Assembly: GCA_947588865.1 (NCBI GenBank) | Contig: CANPYQ010000069.1 | Location: 1 to 5,669 of the forward strand | Source of the DNA: an uncultured Bacilli bacterium | GTDB taxonomy: Bacteria > Bacillota_I > Bacilli_A > RF39 > UBA660 | Reading direction: 5' to 3' | Length of the DNA stretch: 5,669 nt | Part shown: in pieces, positions 1 to 5,653 of the stretch | Numbering within the stretch: the first letter of the stretch is position 1 | Layout: the number at the start of each line of letters is the position of its first letter | Made by a program: the position numbers and the translations under genes | Notes under the pieces: generated by a model | Told to the model about the DNA's origin: nothing | Databases searched by the model: none | What the model saw: only the letters and a program-made list of their open reading frames with translations

Positions 1-74
1 TGGGCGATATAGGACTCGAACCTATGACCCCTTGCTTGTAAGGCAAGTGCTCTAACCAACTGAGCTAATCGCCC
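1..74 (-). tRNA. tRNA-Val, anticodon TAC
   Basis: The reverse complement folds into a complete 74-nt cloverleaf. The acceptor stem is GGGCGAT paired with ATCGCCC, the D stem is GCTC/GAGC with the loop AGTTGGTTA, the anticodon stem is CTTGC/GCAAG, and the T arm is ATAGG-TTCGAAT-CCTAT. The anticodon loop CTTACAA has TAC at genomic 38-40, which reads valine GTA codons and, by wobble, other GTN codons. The discriminator base is A at position 1. A 3' CCA, if encoded, would lie beyond the window edge and cannot be seen. A promoter lies just upstream, so this may be the first gene of a tRNA transcript that continues out of the window. Confidence 0.96.
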
Positions 75-95
75 AAAAAAACATTGACGTAATTA

Positions 96-124
96 ACTAT
101 ACCATGCATACCCAATTTTGTCAA
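96..124 (-). promoter_or_regulatory. sigma-A-type promoter of the tRNA-Val transcript
   Basis: On the minus strand a perfect -35 box TTGACA (119-124) is separated by exactly 17 nt from TATAGT (96-101). TGG directly before the -10 also makes it an extended -10. Transcription should start near 89, giving a leader of about 15 nt before the tRNA. The promoter fits in the 57-nt gap between the S1-domain gene and the tRNA and is the strongest in the window, as expected for a stable-RNA gene. Confidence 0.85.
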
Positions 125-131
125 TACAATT

Positions 132-491
132 TTATTGATTTTCTATTTTTTTTATTGATTCCTCAATCCATATAGGTAATCTATACTCTAAAGTTTTAAA
201 CCCAAGTGGTGTTTCTTTTATTTTTCTTCTTTTAATACTACTTTTCTTTTTATAATCAATATTTCTTATACTTAATTTTAAATGTCCTAATTCTTCATCG
301 ACATCTAGAACTTCAGCATGTATTAAATCACCTATTTTAACAAAATCAGTAATATTTCTAACAAATCCATGTGAAATTTCTGAAATATGTATTAATCCTG
401 TATAATAATCATCACATGAAACAAATACACCATAAGATTCTATACCGGTAACTGTTCCACTGATAATTTTTCCTTTCCTTATTTTTGACAT
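132..491 (-). CDS. S1-domain RNA-binding protein, GSP13/CvfD (YugI-like) family
   Basis: This 119-residue protein has a single S1 OB-fold domain at about residues 6-76. The typical pattern is visible: KGKIISGTVTGIESYGVFV, then GLIHISEIS, then a KIGD turn and a final LKLSIR strand. A basic stretch (KKKSSIKRRK, about 81-90) and a short tail with GFKTLEYRLPIWIEESI follow. That tail is typical of the small Bacillota proteins GSP13/YugI of Bacillus and CvfD of streptococci, which bind RNA or ribosomes and act in post-transcriptional regulation and stress. The ATG follows AGGTGAT (495-501) by 3 nt. The gene diverges from the NifU-like gene and lies just upstream of the tRNA promoter. The family call is firm; the cellular targets cannot be read from the sequence. 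Confidence 0.9.
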   Translation of the reverse strand: MSKIRKGKIISGTVTGIESYGVFVSCDDYYTGLIHISEISHGFVRNITDFVKIGDLIHAEVLDVDEELGHLKLSIRNIDYKKKSSIKRRKIKETPLGFKTLEYRLPIWIEESIKKIENQ

Positions 492-507
492 AAAATCACC
501 TGATTAA

Positions 508-516
508 ATTATATCA
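508..516 (-). promoter_or_regulatory. candidate extended -10 promoter for the S1-domain gene
   Basis: The minus strand carries TGATATAAT, an extended -10 (TG-N-TATAAT) with the hexamer at 508-513. No convincing -35 box lies 16-18 nt upstream; that stretch is a T-run. The predicted start, near 501, would leave a leader of only about 10 nt that consists almost entirely of the ribosome binding site, so the true start may be elsewhere. It is oriented opposite to the NifU-like gene promoter in the same 97-nt gap. Confidence 0.5.
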
Positions 517-539
517 TAATCCACAAAATAAAAAAAGAC

Positions 540-568
540 TTTACAAATATTAAGTATTCATATATAAT
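540..568 (+). promoter_or_regulatory. sigma-A-type promoter of the NifU-like gene
   Basis: A -35 box TTTACA (540-545) and a consensus -10 TATAAT (563-568) are separated by 17 nt. The expected start, near 575, leaves a leader of about 14 nt that begins at the ribosome binding site AAGGTGAT (576-583), 5 nt before the ATG at 589. No operator or riboswitch fits in so short a leader. Confidence 0.8.
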
Positions 569-588
569 ACCTAATAAGGTGATTAAAT

Positions 589-819
589 ATGGAAAATAAA
601 GAAAAACAGATAAAAGAAATAATTGATAAATTAAATCCATACTTAATGTATGATGGCGGGAGTATAGAATTTATTAAATATGAAGATAATATAGTATATG
701 TTAAAATGGGTGGCTCATGTGCTGGATGTCAAATGATAGATTTAACTTTAAAGGATATTGTTGAAACATCGTTAATGAACGAAATACCTGAAATCAAGGA
801 AGTTAAAAATATAATTTAA
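589..819 (+). CDS. NifU-like C-terminal domain Fe-S cluster scaffold/carrier (Nfu type)
   Basis: This 76-residue protein consists almost entirely of a NifU C-terminal (Nfu) domain. It has the helix IKEIIDKLNPYLMYDGG with the conserved DGG (22-24), a beta segment, and GGSCAGCQM with the cluster-binding Cys44-x2-Cys47. It ends with a helix and an IPEIKEV strand. Such proteins bind a [4Fe-4S] cluster between two subunits through the CxxC pairs and pass it to target enzymes in the cytoplasm. It matches the small stand-alone Nfu proteins of Bacillota (YutI in Bacillus). The gene has its own promoter and a strong ribosome binding site. It converges on the kinase-like gene, and the two stop codons overlap in TTAA at 816-819. 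No other suf or isc gene is visible here, so the partner assembly machinery must be elsewhere. Confidence 0.94.
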   Translation: MENKEKQIKEIIDKLNPYLMYDGGSIEFIKYEDNIVYVKMGGSCAGCQMIDLTLKDIVETSLMNEIPEIKEVKNII

Positions 820-1694
820 TTTTCTAACCATTCAATTATTGGAATTTTTTTCATATTTTTTAAATACTTGTATATTTTTTTTATAAATGTTTCATATTGA
901 ACATTTTTTTCTATATAAAAATTTACTTTTTCTTCACTTATCCTACCCTGTATTATTTTATCATATATATCAAAATAATATGATGGATATAACAATCTAG
1001 ACAGTAACATTATATATTCATCATTACTGAAATTAACACTATTTAAAAAATAAATTATTTGTTCAACAGTAATATTATCATTAATAAAATTTATTTTAAA
1101 ATATTCTGCAATATCTCTTGTTATATTATCAATAATTATGTTTAATGGATTTAAAAAATCATCTATACTCTCCTCATAATTTATTCTTTTGTGAGAAATA
1201 TAAAAATTTATAGAATTTGTATTAACATAATTTAATAAGTTAATTGCTGTTTCGCTCATTCCAATATAATAACTAAAACTATTTTTTAATATTTTATATT
1301 TAAAGCCAATTTGATTCATTTGATATTCATAATAATCTATTTTTTCTTTCCATAACTCTTTCCAATTCAAAAGTGTTTTTCTTTGTACTAAAATATCATA
1401 ATTAATAATGTCGGATAAATTTATTTGACTATGTGAACACAAATTTTTTTTCAACAAAATATATGATTTATTTTCATAAAAAGTCAATATAGAATTATCT
1501 TTATTTATTATTATTTCATGACAATATTTATTATTTCTATGTAATATTAAATAAATATCATATAAATAATTTATGTCTCCTTCAAATGGTAGGAAACAAT
1601 ATTTTTTATTATCAACGTCAAAATTATAATAATCATCTATCTTTCTATATTCATCTATTATTAAATTATAGTAATAATTAATTAAATTCTTCAT
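816..1694 (-). CDS. hypothetical protein resembling CotS/YutH phosphotransferase-like family, probably catalytically inactive
   Basis: I do not recognise this 292-residue protein with certainty. By pattern it resembles the aminoglycoside-phosphotransferase-like proteins of the CotS/YutH group. It has a small N-terminal lobe (about 25-85, including EIIINKDNSILTFY and KSYILLK), a linker with WKELWKEKIDYYEYQ (111-125), and SFSYYIGMSETAI (139-151). A segment ISHKRI (166-171) then NPLNIIIDNITRDIAEYFK (182-200) sits where such kinases carry their catalytic and metal-binding loops. The classical catalytic HxD-type loop is not evident, so an inactive or structural role is plausible. There is no signal peptide or membrane segment, and the protein is rich in Asn, Ile, Tyr and Lys. 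AGAGGAA precedes the ATG. It lies 45 nt after the DUF1292-like gene and has no good promoter of its own, so it is probably cotranscribed. In Bacillus, yutH and the Nfu gene yutI lie in the same region (from memory), which agrees with the call. Confidence 0.5.
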   Translation of the reverse strand: MKNLINYYYNLIIDEYRKIDDYYNFDVDNKKYCFLPFEGDINYLYDIYLILHRNNKYCHEIIINKDNSILTFYENKSYILLKKNLCSHSQINLSDIINYDILVQRKTLLNWKELWKEKIDYYEYQMNQIGFKYKILKNSFSYYIGMSETAINLLNYVNTNSINFYISHKRINYEESIDDFLNPLNIIIDNITRDIAEYFKINFINDNITVEQIIYFLNSVNFSNDEYIMLLSRLLYPSYYFDIYDKIIQGRISEEKVNFYIEKNVQYETFIKKIYKYLKNMKKIPIIEWLEN

Positions 1695-1739
1695 TTCTAT
1701 TCCTCTATTAATTTTATGTAAAAAAAATAGAATAATTAA

Positions 1740-2555
1740 TTATCCTATAATATTTTTTATATTTTCTAATTTTTGTTTTAATTCATCAACTTGTGCTTGT
1801 AACTCAGAGTTTTTATCTTGTTCTTCAAAAAATCTTGATCTATAATCTATTATTATATCACTGTTTTGATTATTATTTAATTCTGAACTATTAACATTAT
1901 CTATATTTGCATAAGTTTGATTCCCTTCAAATTCCCCTACCTGAGAATTAGTTGTATCGGTTTGTAAATTTGAAGAAATATTCTGTGAAACCTGAGGTTC
2001 TAAAGGAACTGTTGTATCTGTAGCAGATGATATATCATTATTAATTGTCTGAGTATTTTGTATTTCACTGGATTGCTGCCCAGTTAATGTTGTTTGTTGT
2101 AATGTATCAGATTGATTTACTGTTGAACTTTCTAAATTGTTATTTAATCCGCTTAAATTTAATTTAAAATTATCCTCAATAATTTGTTTTAACAATCTAA
2201 AGGTTTTTTTACTTAGTATCTTTAATGTAGCCAACATGCTTAATGGAAGATATTGTATTTCAGAATTTTGTTTATTGCTTTTCTTATCTTCAACTATCAT
2301 AGATATTGATTTCTGAACTGAAGCCCATTCTTCAGGATTTGAAATTTCAACTCCTACCATATAGCCCGTATCTATATTACCAGTTGGTGTATTTTTTATT
2401 TCCTTACCAACCTGAACTAAATATAAAATGACATAGCCATTTTCATCTATTTGACCCTCAGTATAAATAAAATAATATTTAGATTTATATAAATAAAAAA
2501 TGCAAGATACTTCTCTTTCTGTTCCATCTTCAATGATTATTTTTACTCTATCCAT
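1740..2555 (-). CDS. DUF1292-like protein with Q/N/S/T-rich linker and C-terminal coiled coil
   Basis: The 271-residue product has three parts. Residues 1-90 resemble the small DUF1292 (YrzB-type) fold: an acidic start (IIIEDGTEREV), an aromatic strand pair (YYFIYTEG, then YVILYLVQV), and EEWASVQKSISMIVE near the end. Residues about 100-132 are a helical segment. Residues about 133-240 are low complexity, rich in Gln, Asn, Ser and Thr, and probably disordered. Residues about 241-271 have heptad-like spacing (EEQDKNSELQ, then VDELKQKLENIKNI) and probably form a coiled coil. No signal peptide or membrane segment is visible, so it is probably cytoplasmic. AAGGTGAT (2559-2566) lies 3 nt before the ATG, and a good promoter is just upstream. 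Ordinary DUF1292 proteins are much shorter, about 90-110 residues, so the C-terminal extension is unusual. The function is unknown. Confidence 0.72.
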   Translation of the reverse strand: MDRVKIIIEDGTEREVSCIFYLYKSKYYFIYTEGQIDENGYVILYLVQVGKEIKNTPTGNIDTGYMVGVEISNPEEWASVQKSISMIVEDKKSNKQNSEIQYLPLSMLATLKILSKKTFRLLKQIIEDNFKLNLSGLNNNLESSTVNQSDTLQQTTLTGQQSSEIQNTQTINNDISSATDTTVPLEPQVSQNISSNLQTDTTNSQVGEFEGNQTYANIDNVNSSELNNNQNSDIIIDYRSRFFEEQDKNSELQAQVDELKQKLENIKNIIG

Positions 2556-2580
2556 ATTATCACCTTTTTATTCTAAAATA

Positions 2581-2609
2581 ATTATAATCTAATAAATGAA
2601 AAAAATCAA
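2581..2609 (-). promoter_or_regulatory. sigma-A-type promoter of the DUF1292-like / kinase-like gene pair
   Basis: On the minus strand TTGATT (2604-2609) and consensus TATAAT (2581-2586) are exactly 17 nt apart. The predicted start near 2574 gives a leader of about 20 nt carrying the ribosome binding site at 2559-2566. It follows the truA end hairpin, which marks a transcript boundary between the ecf-truA cluster and this pair. Confidence 0.8.
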
Positions 2610-2612
2610 TAG

Positions 2613-2639
2613 AAAAGATGTTAATAATAAACATCTTTT
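2613..2639 (-). terminator. weak A+T-rich hairpin at the end of truA, possible terminator
   Basis: A perfect 10-bp inverted repeat, AAAAGATGTT (2613-2622) and AACATCTTTT (2630-2639), encloses a 7-nt loop and includes the truA stop codon (2621-2623). On the minus strand the second arm ends in TTTT, followed after a few bases by a run of T, as in an intrinsic terminator. Only two pairs are G-C, so the stem is weak and some read-through is likely. Confidence 0.45.
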
Positions 2640-3361
2640 AAATAAAGTCCACATGCAGGAGCACATATTCCAGAGCTCTTCCTATCTTTTGCTTTTAATA
2701 TATCAATAATTTCCTCGCTCTTATGTTTTCCTTCGCCAATTTCTATTAATAAACCCACAATATTCCTTACCATATATCTCATAAATCCTGTTCCTAATAT
2801 TGAAATTGTAATTTGATTTACATTTTTTATATCTCTTATCAATGAAGTTTGCACAATAGTTCTCTCATAATTATCTCTTTCATCATCACCTTTTACAAAC
2901 GATTTAAAATTATGCGTACCCTCTAGATATTTTAAAGCTCTTTGCATTTCTGGTATATCTAATTTTTTATTATATTGAAATATATAATCCTTTTCAATCG
3001 GATTATAGATTCCCATATTTATTTTATAAATATATTCTTTTGCTTTTACATTAAATCTAGCGTGAAAATCATCTGAAACCTCATATATACTTTTAACATA
3101 AATATCATCTGGTAATAAACTATTTAAACCCTGTTTAATTTTTGAACAAGTAATGTTAGTTTCCATATCAAAATGAGCTCTTTGATTATAAGCATGTACA
3201 CCTGCGTCTGTTCTACCAGATGCAGAAATATAAACAGATTTACCTGCATTTATTTGCTTTAATGCTTTTTCAACTTCACCTTGAACAGTCTTAATTCTTG
3301 GTTGTTTTTGATAACCATTATATTTTGACCCATCATATGAAAAAGTCATAAAATATCTCAC
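2621..3361 (-). CDS. truA: tRNA pseudouridine(38-40) synthase TruA
   Basis: TruA converts uridines at positions 38, 39 and 40 in the anticodon arm of many tRNAs to pseudouridine. The 246-residue length is normal for the family. Landmarks are the N-terminal YDGSKYNGYQKQP, the catalytic motif SGRTDAGVHA with nucleophile Asp52, the FHARFNVKAKEYIYKI segment, GTGFMRYMVRNIVG near the C-terminus, and the closing APACGLYL. The usual Trp in the GWQ motif is Tyr17. The start is GTG (3359-3361), supported by AAGGAAGTGAT (3365-3375) just upstream; the GTG overlaps the TGA stop of the EcfT-like gene in GTGA, which suggests translational coupling. It is the last gene of the ecfA1-ecfA2-ecfT-truA cluster, a common arrangement in Bacillota. 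Confidence 0.97.
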   Translation of the reverse strand: MRYFMTFSYDGSKYNGYQKQPRIKTVQGEVEKALKQINAGKSVYISASGRTDAGVHAYNQRAHFDMETNITCSKIKQGLNSLLPDDIYVKSIYEVSDDFHARFNVKAKEYIYKINMGIYNPIEKDYIFQYNKKLDIPEMQRALKYLEGTHNFKSFVKGDDERDNYERTIVQTSLIRDIKNVNQITISILGTGFMRYMVRNIVGLLIEIGEGKHKSEEIIDILKAKDRKSSGICAPACGLYLKDVYY

Positions 3362-4032
3362 AAAATCACTTCCTTAAATACTACAACTGAAAACAAGCAC
3401 ATAAAAATAATTAGTAATAAAATTGATTTAAAATTTAATTTATCAGCTTTTAATTCAAAATAATTTAATTTCAAACTATTTTCTATATTTTTCATATTAT
3501 TAATTGAAATCATTAATCTTGGCATAAAAAAGTTTCTTATATTGTGTATTGTTTTGTTTTTCATTAATTGTAGTTGTTTTATTTCCATTTTAGAAGAAAT
3601 TAAAAATTTTAAAAAATACATAGTTAATGTTATATTATATGAAATTTTTTTAATATTAAATGTAAATAATTTTAGTGGAAATAATATTGTATATATTCCA
3701 TTATTTAAATCTTTGAAATTCATTTTTATTATAATTACTTTTATCAAAATAGAACTACAAACTAATTTATATAAAAAGATAAAACTATATAATAAATCTC
3801 TGTAAATAATTATATATACAATAAAAATAAATAACAATAACATTTTAATTTTTTTTATAAACTCTACATATACATTTACATTTTTATCTATAAGTATCAA
3901 AATTATAAATTCTAAAGTCAATAAAAATAATAGTAAAAATAATGATTTAGCTATAAAAATTGACATTATTAATATGACTATAATAATTAATTTTACTGAA
4001 TTAGCAATATTATTAATAAACTTATTTTGCAT
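3358..4032 (-). CDS. ecfT: divergent EcfT-like transmembrane subunit of an ECF transporter
   Basis: In ECF transporters EcfT is the membrane scaffold that links two cytoplasmic ATPases to a substrate-binding S component. This 224-residue protein has hydrophobic segments at about 13-28, 30-48, 64-77, 82-103 and 203-219. Between the fourth and fifth is a long cytoplasmic stretch with an EcfT-like FKDLNNGIYTILFPLKLF (106-123), then a helical region ending in FFMPRLMISINNMKNIE (168-184). EcfT proteins are usually about 260 residues and carry two Ala-Arg-Gly-type coupling motifs that dock on the ATPases. Here the matching places read LQLMKNK (154-160) and NSLKLNYF (185-192), so both motifs are lost. 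The call rests on position between ecfA2 and truA, on topology, and on remnants of the family pattern. It overlaps ecfA2 by 11 nt. AAAGGA lies about 10 nt before the ATG. Confidence 0.75.
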   Translation of the reverse strand: MQNKFINNIANSVKLIIIVILIMSIFIAKSLFLLLFLLTLEFIILILIDKNVNVYVEFIKKIKMLLLFIFIVYIIIYRDLLYSFIFLYKLVCSSILIKVIIIKMNFKDLNNGIYTILFPLKLFTFNIKKISYNITLTMYFLKFLISSKMEIKQLQLMKNKTIHNIRNFFMPRLMISINNMKNIENSLKLNYFELKADKLNFKSILLLIIFMCLFSVVVFKEVIL

Positions 4033-4825
4033 ACCTATAGATATCCTTTATTAAATCATTAATATTATCTCTATTTCCTAATTTAATATTTTTTAATTCT
4101 AATACCCTATTTTCAATTAAACTTATATTTGGCATATTTAAGCAAGCTTTTTTCATTAAGTTATCATTTTTTAATATCTTATATTTAAAGTCAAAAGCAA
4201 GCACTCTTTTCCCATGCATAACCAAAACATTATCTGAAACTTCTAATACAAAATTAGAATCATATGAAATTATTATTATAACTTTTCCTAGTCTTTTCAG
4301 TTTTTTCAATATTTTTACTAAAGACTGTATTCCCTTATAATCTAAATTTTTTGTAGGATTATCCAATATTATAATTTTAGAATTTTTTAAAAATGTAGAT
4401 ATAAGTAAAATTTTCCTTTTCTCACCACTACTAATTTCCATGAAATTTTTTATTAAAATTTCTTCTTTTAGATCAAATATATCTAATAATTCATATAAAT
4501 ACTTTTCATCAAAATTTTTTATTCCAAACATTAGATCTTCTAATATATTTATATTAAATAATTGTTCTTTATCACTATCTATTAAATAAGATATATTATT
4601 TCTAATACTTTTTAATTTTTTATTTTTTGTATCTTTGTTTATTTTATTATTATCAATAAATATTTGTCCATCTGTAGGTAAATCTATTCCGTAAATTAAA
4701 TTTAATAAATTCTTTTTCCCACTATTATTCGGTCCTATTATCGATGTTATTTCATTATTTTTAAAGACTATATTAACATTTTTTAATTTATCCATATAAG
4801 TTACATTTTCAAATTTTATTTCCAT
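4022..4825 (-). CDS. ecfA2: EcfA2-like ABC ATPase subunit with degenerate catalytic motifs
   Basis: This 267-residue protein aligns end to end with ECF transporter ATPases, including the C-terminal EcfA-specific region (about 210-267). The segment EQLFNINILEDLMFGIKNF (87-105) matches the QLF...FGPKN signature of EcfA2. Nearly every ATP-handling residue is altered. Walker A is GPNNSGKK (31-38), with Lys38 in place of the Ser/Thr that binds magnesium. The Q-loop Gln is Asp83, the signature is ISSGEKR (131-137), Walker B is IIILDNPTKNLD with Asn156 in place of the catalytic Glu, and the switch His is Tyr188. It probably cannot hydrolyse ATP in its own Walker site but may offer its signature to the partner EcfA1. 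The reading frame is intact and overlaps ecfA1 by 10 nt and ecfT by 11 nt, so it is not an obvious pseudogene. Confidence 0.88.
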   Translation of the reverse strand: MEIKFENVTYMDKLKNVNIVFKNNEITSIIGPNNSGKKNLLNLIYGIDLPTDGQIFIDNNKINKDTKNKKLKSIRNNISYLIDSDKEQLFNINILEDLMFGIKNFDEKYLYELLDIFDLKEEILIKNFMEISSGEKRKILLISTFLKNSKIIILDNPTKNLDYKGIQSLVKILKKLKRLGKVIIIISYDSNFVLEVSDNVLVMHGKRVLAFDFKYKILKNDNLMKKACLNMPNISLIENRVLELKNIKLGNRDNINDLIKDIYRYAK

Positions 4826-5595
4826 ACACTATTCACCATACAATCTACATCTAAAATAACATCATGAATTAATTCATATGAAATTAGTTTTTTTGATAAA
4901 TTAACTAAAAAAGGCATTTTTACATTATTTTTAATAAAAGTTTTTTCATCAGTTAAAAGATTTTTTGTTTTTCCAATGTTTACTATTTTTCCATCATTAA
5001 TTACTATAAGATTATCAGAAATTAATATATCTTCTTCATTATTTGTAATGAGCAAAATTGTACATTGTTTCATTTTTTTTAAATAGTTTATTATAAGTTT
5101 TCTATTTTGATTATCAAGTTCTTCAAAAGAATCATCAATTATAACTAATTTTGGTTTATGAATAACTGAAAGTGCAAAAGATACTATTTTTTTTTGTGAC
5201 AAAGACAATTCATTTATGTTTTTATATAAAATTTTTTCTATTTTTAATTTATTTGATAGTTCGTAAATAGTTTTTTTTGCCTTAGATTCATCATATTTTA
5301 AATTAAAAAGTTTATCAATAAAATTCTCAAATACAATCCCATCTGATAATATATTAAAATCAGTCAGAACACCAATATTTTTTATTATTGTTTTTATATT
5401 CTGTTTATTTATAAATTCATTATTATATATAATTTGGCCTTGATATTGTAAAAATCCGATTATACATTTTACTATTGTTGTTTTTCCACTACCTGTTTTA
5501 CCTAACAAAACATTAAATGTATTTTCTTCTAAATCAAAAGATATATCTTTTAATATATTTCTATAGTTTAAGTTTTGTACTTGGAGAATATTCAT
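4816..5595 (-). CDS. ecfA1: EcfA1-like ABC ATPase subunit with intact Walker A but altered signature
   Basis: This 259-residue protein is the first ATPase of the ECF cluster, expected to pair with EcfA2 on the cytoplasmic face of EcfT. Walker A is a perfect GKTGSGKTT (32-40). Other motifs are off consensus: the Q-loop region reads GVLTDFNIL, without a Gln, at about 75-83. The signature is LSLSQKK (130-136) instead of LSGGQ. Walker B is VIIDDSFEELD with Asp154 followed by Asp155 in place of Glu, and the switch His is Asn185. The C-terminal EcfA-type region, with VKMPFLVNLSKKL (about 220-235), is kept. GTGAGG lies 6 nt before the ATG. No clear promoter is visible within the 74 nt left in the window, so transcription may begin outside it, in many Bacillota from the rpoA-rplQ ribosomal operon. 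Its name rests on gene order. Confidence 0.86.
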   Translation of the reverse strand: MNILQVQNLNYRNILKDISFDLEENTFNVLLGKTGSGKTTIVKCIIGFLQYQGQIIYNNEFINKQNIKTIIKNIGVLTDFNILSDGIVFENFIDKLFNLKYDESKAKKTIYELSNKLKIEKILYKNINELSLSQKKIVSFALSVIHKPKLVIIDDSFEELDNQNRKLIINYLKKMKQCTILLITNNEEDILISDNLIVINDGKIVNIGKTKNLLTDEKTFIKNNVKMPFLVNLSKKLISYELIHDVILDVDCMVNSVWK

Positions 5596-5620
5596 AATAA
5601 CCTCACATTCCTTTCACTTC

Positions 5621-5653
5621 GTTCAAGTCACACATAGTCATGAAAACTTGAAC
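5621..5653. repeat. 8-bp inverted repeat upstream of ecfA1
   Basis: GTTCAAGT (5621-5628) and ACTTGAAC (5646-5653) are perfect inverted copies separated by 17 nt, with a small TCATGA palindrome inside the spacer (5638-5643). The repeat lies 25-58 nt before the ecfA1 start. Neither strand shows a T-run directly after the stem, so it is not a typical terminator. It could be an operator, a leader hairpin or chance; the window ends 16 nt further on, which limits interpretation. Confidence 0.45.

Noticed and set aside
554..570. Small inverted repeat GTATT/AATAC around the -10 box of the NifU-like gene
   Set aside because: Only 5 bp of mostly A+T within promoter sequence; such repeats are expected by chance at this base composition.
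3358..3361. TGA read as tryptophan (Mycoplasma-type code)
   Set aside because: TGA ends the EcfT-like frame exactly at the truA start in GTGA, and the tryptophan codon I checked in the S1-domain gene is TGG; no in-frame TGA is needed anywhere.
3542..3805. An 87-codon open frame on the plus strand
   Set aside because: It lies wholly antisense inside the EcfT-like gene, has low-complexity Ile/Lys/Asn content expected from the complement of an AT-rich membrane-protein gene, and resembles no family.
3358..5595. Calling the three ECF genes pseudogenes
   Set aside because: All three frames are uninterrupted, near family length, with ribosome binding sites and normal overlaps; motif loss alone does not show they are dead.
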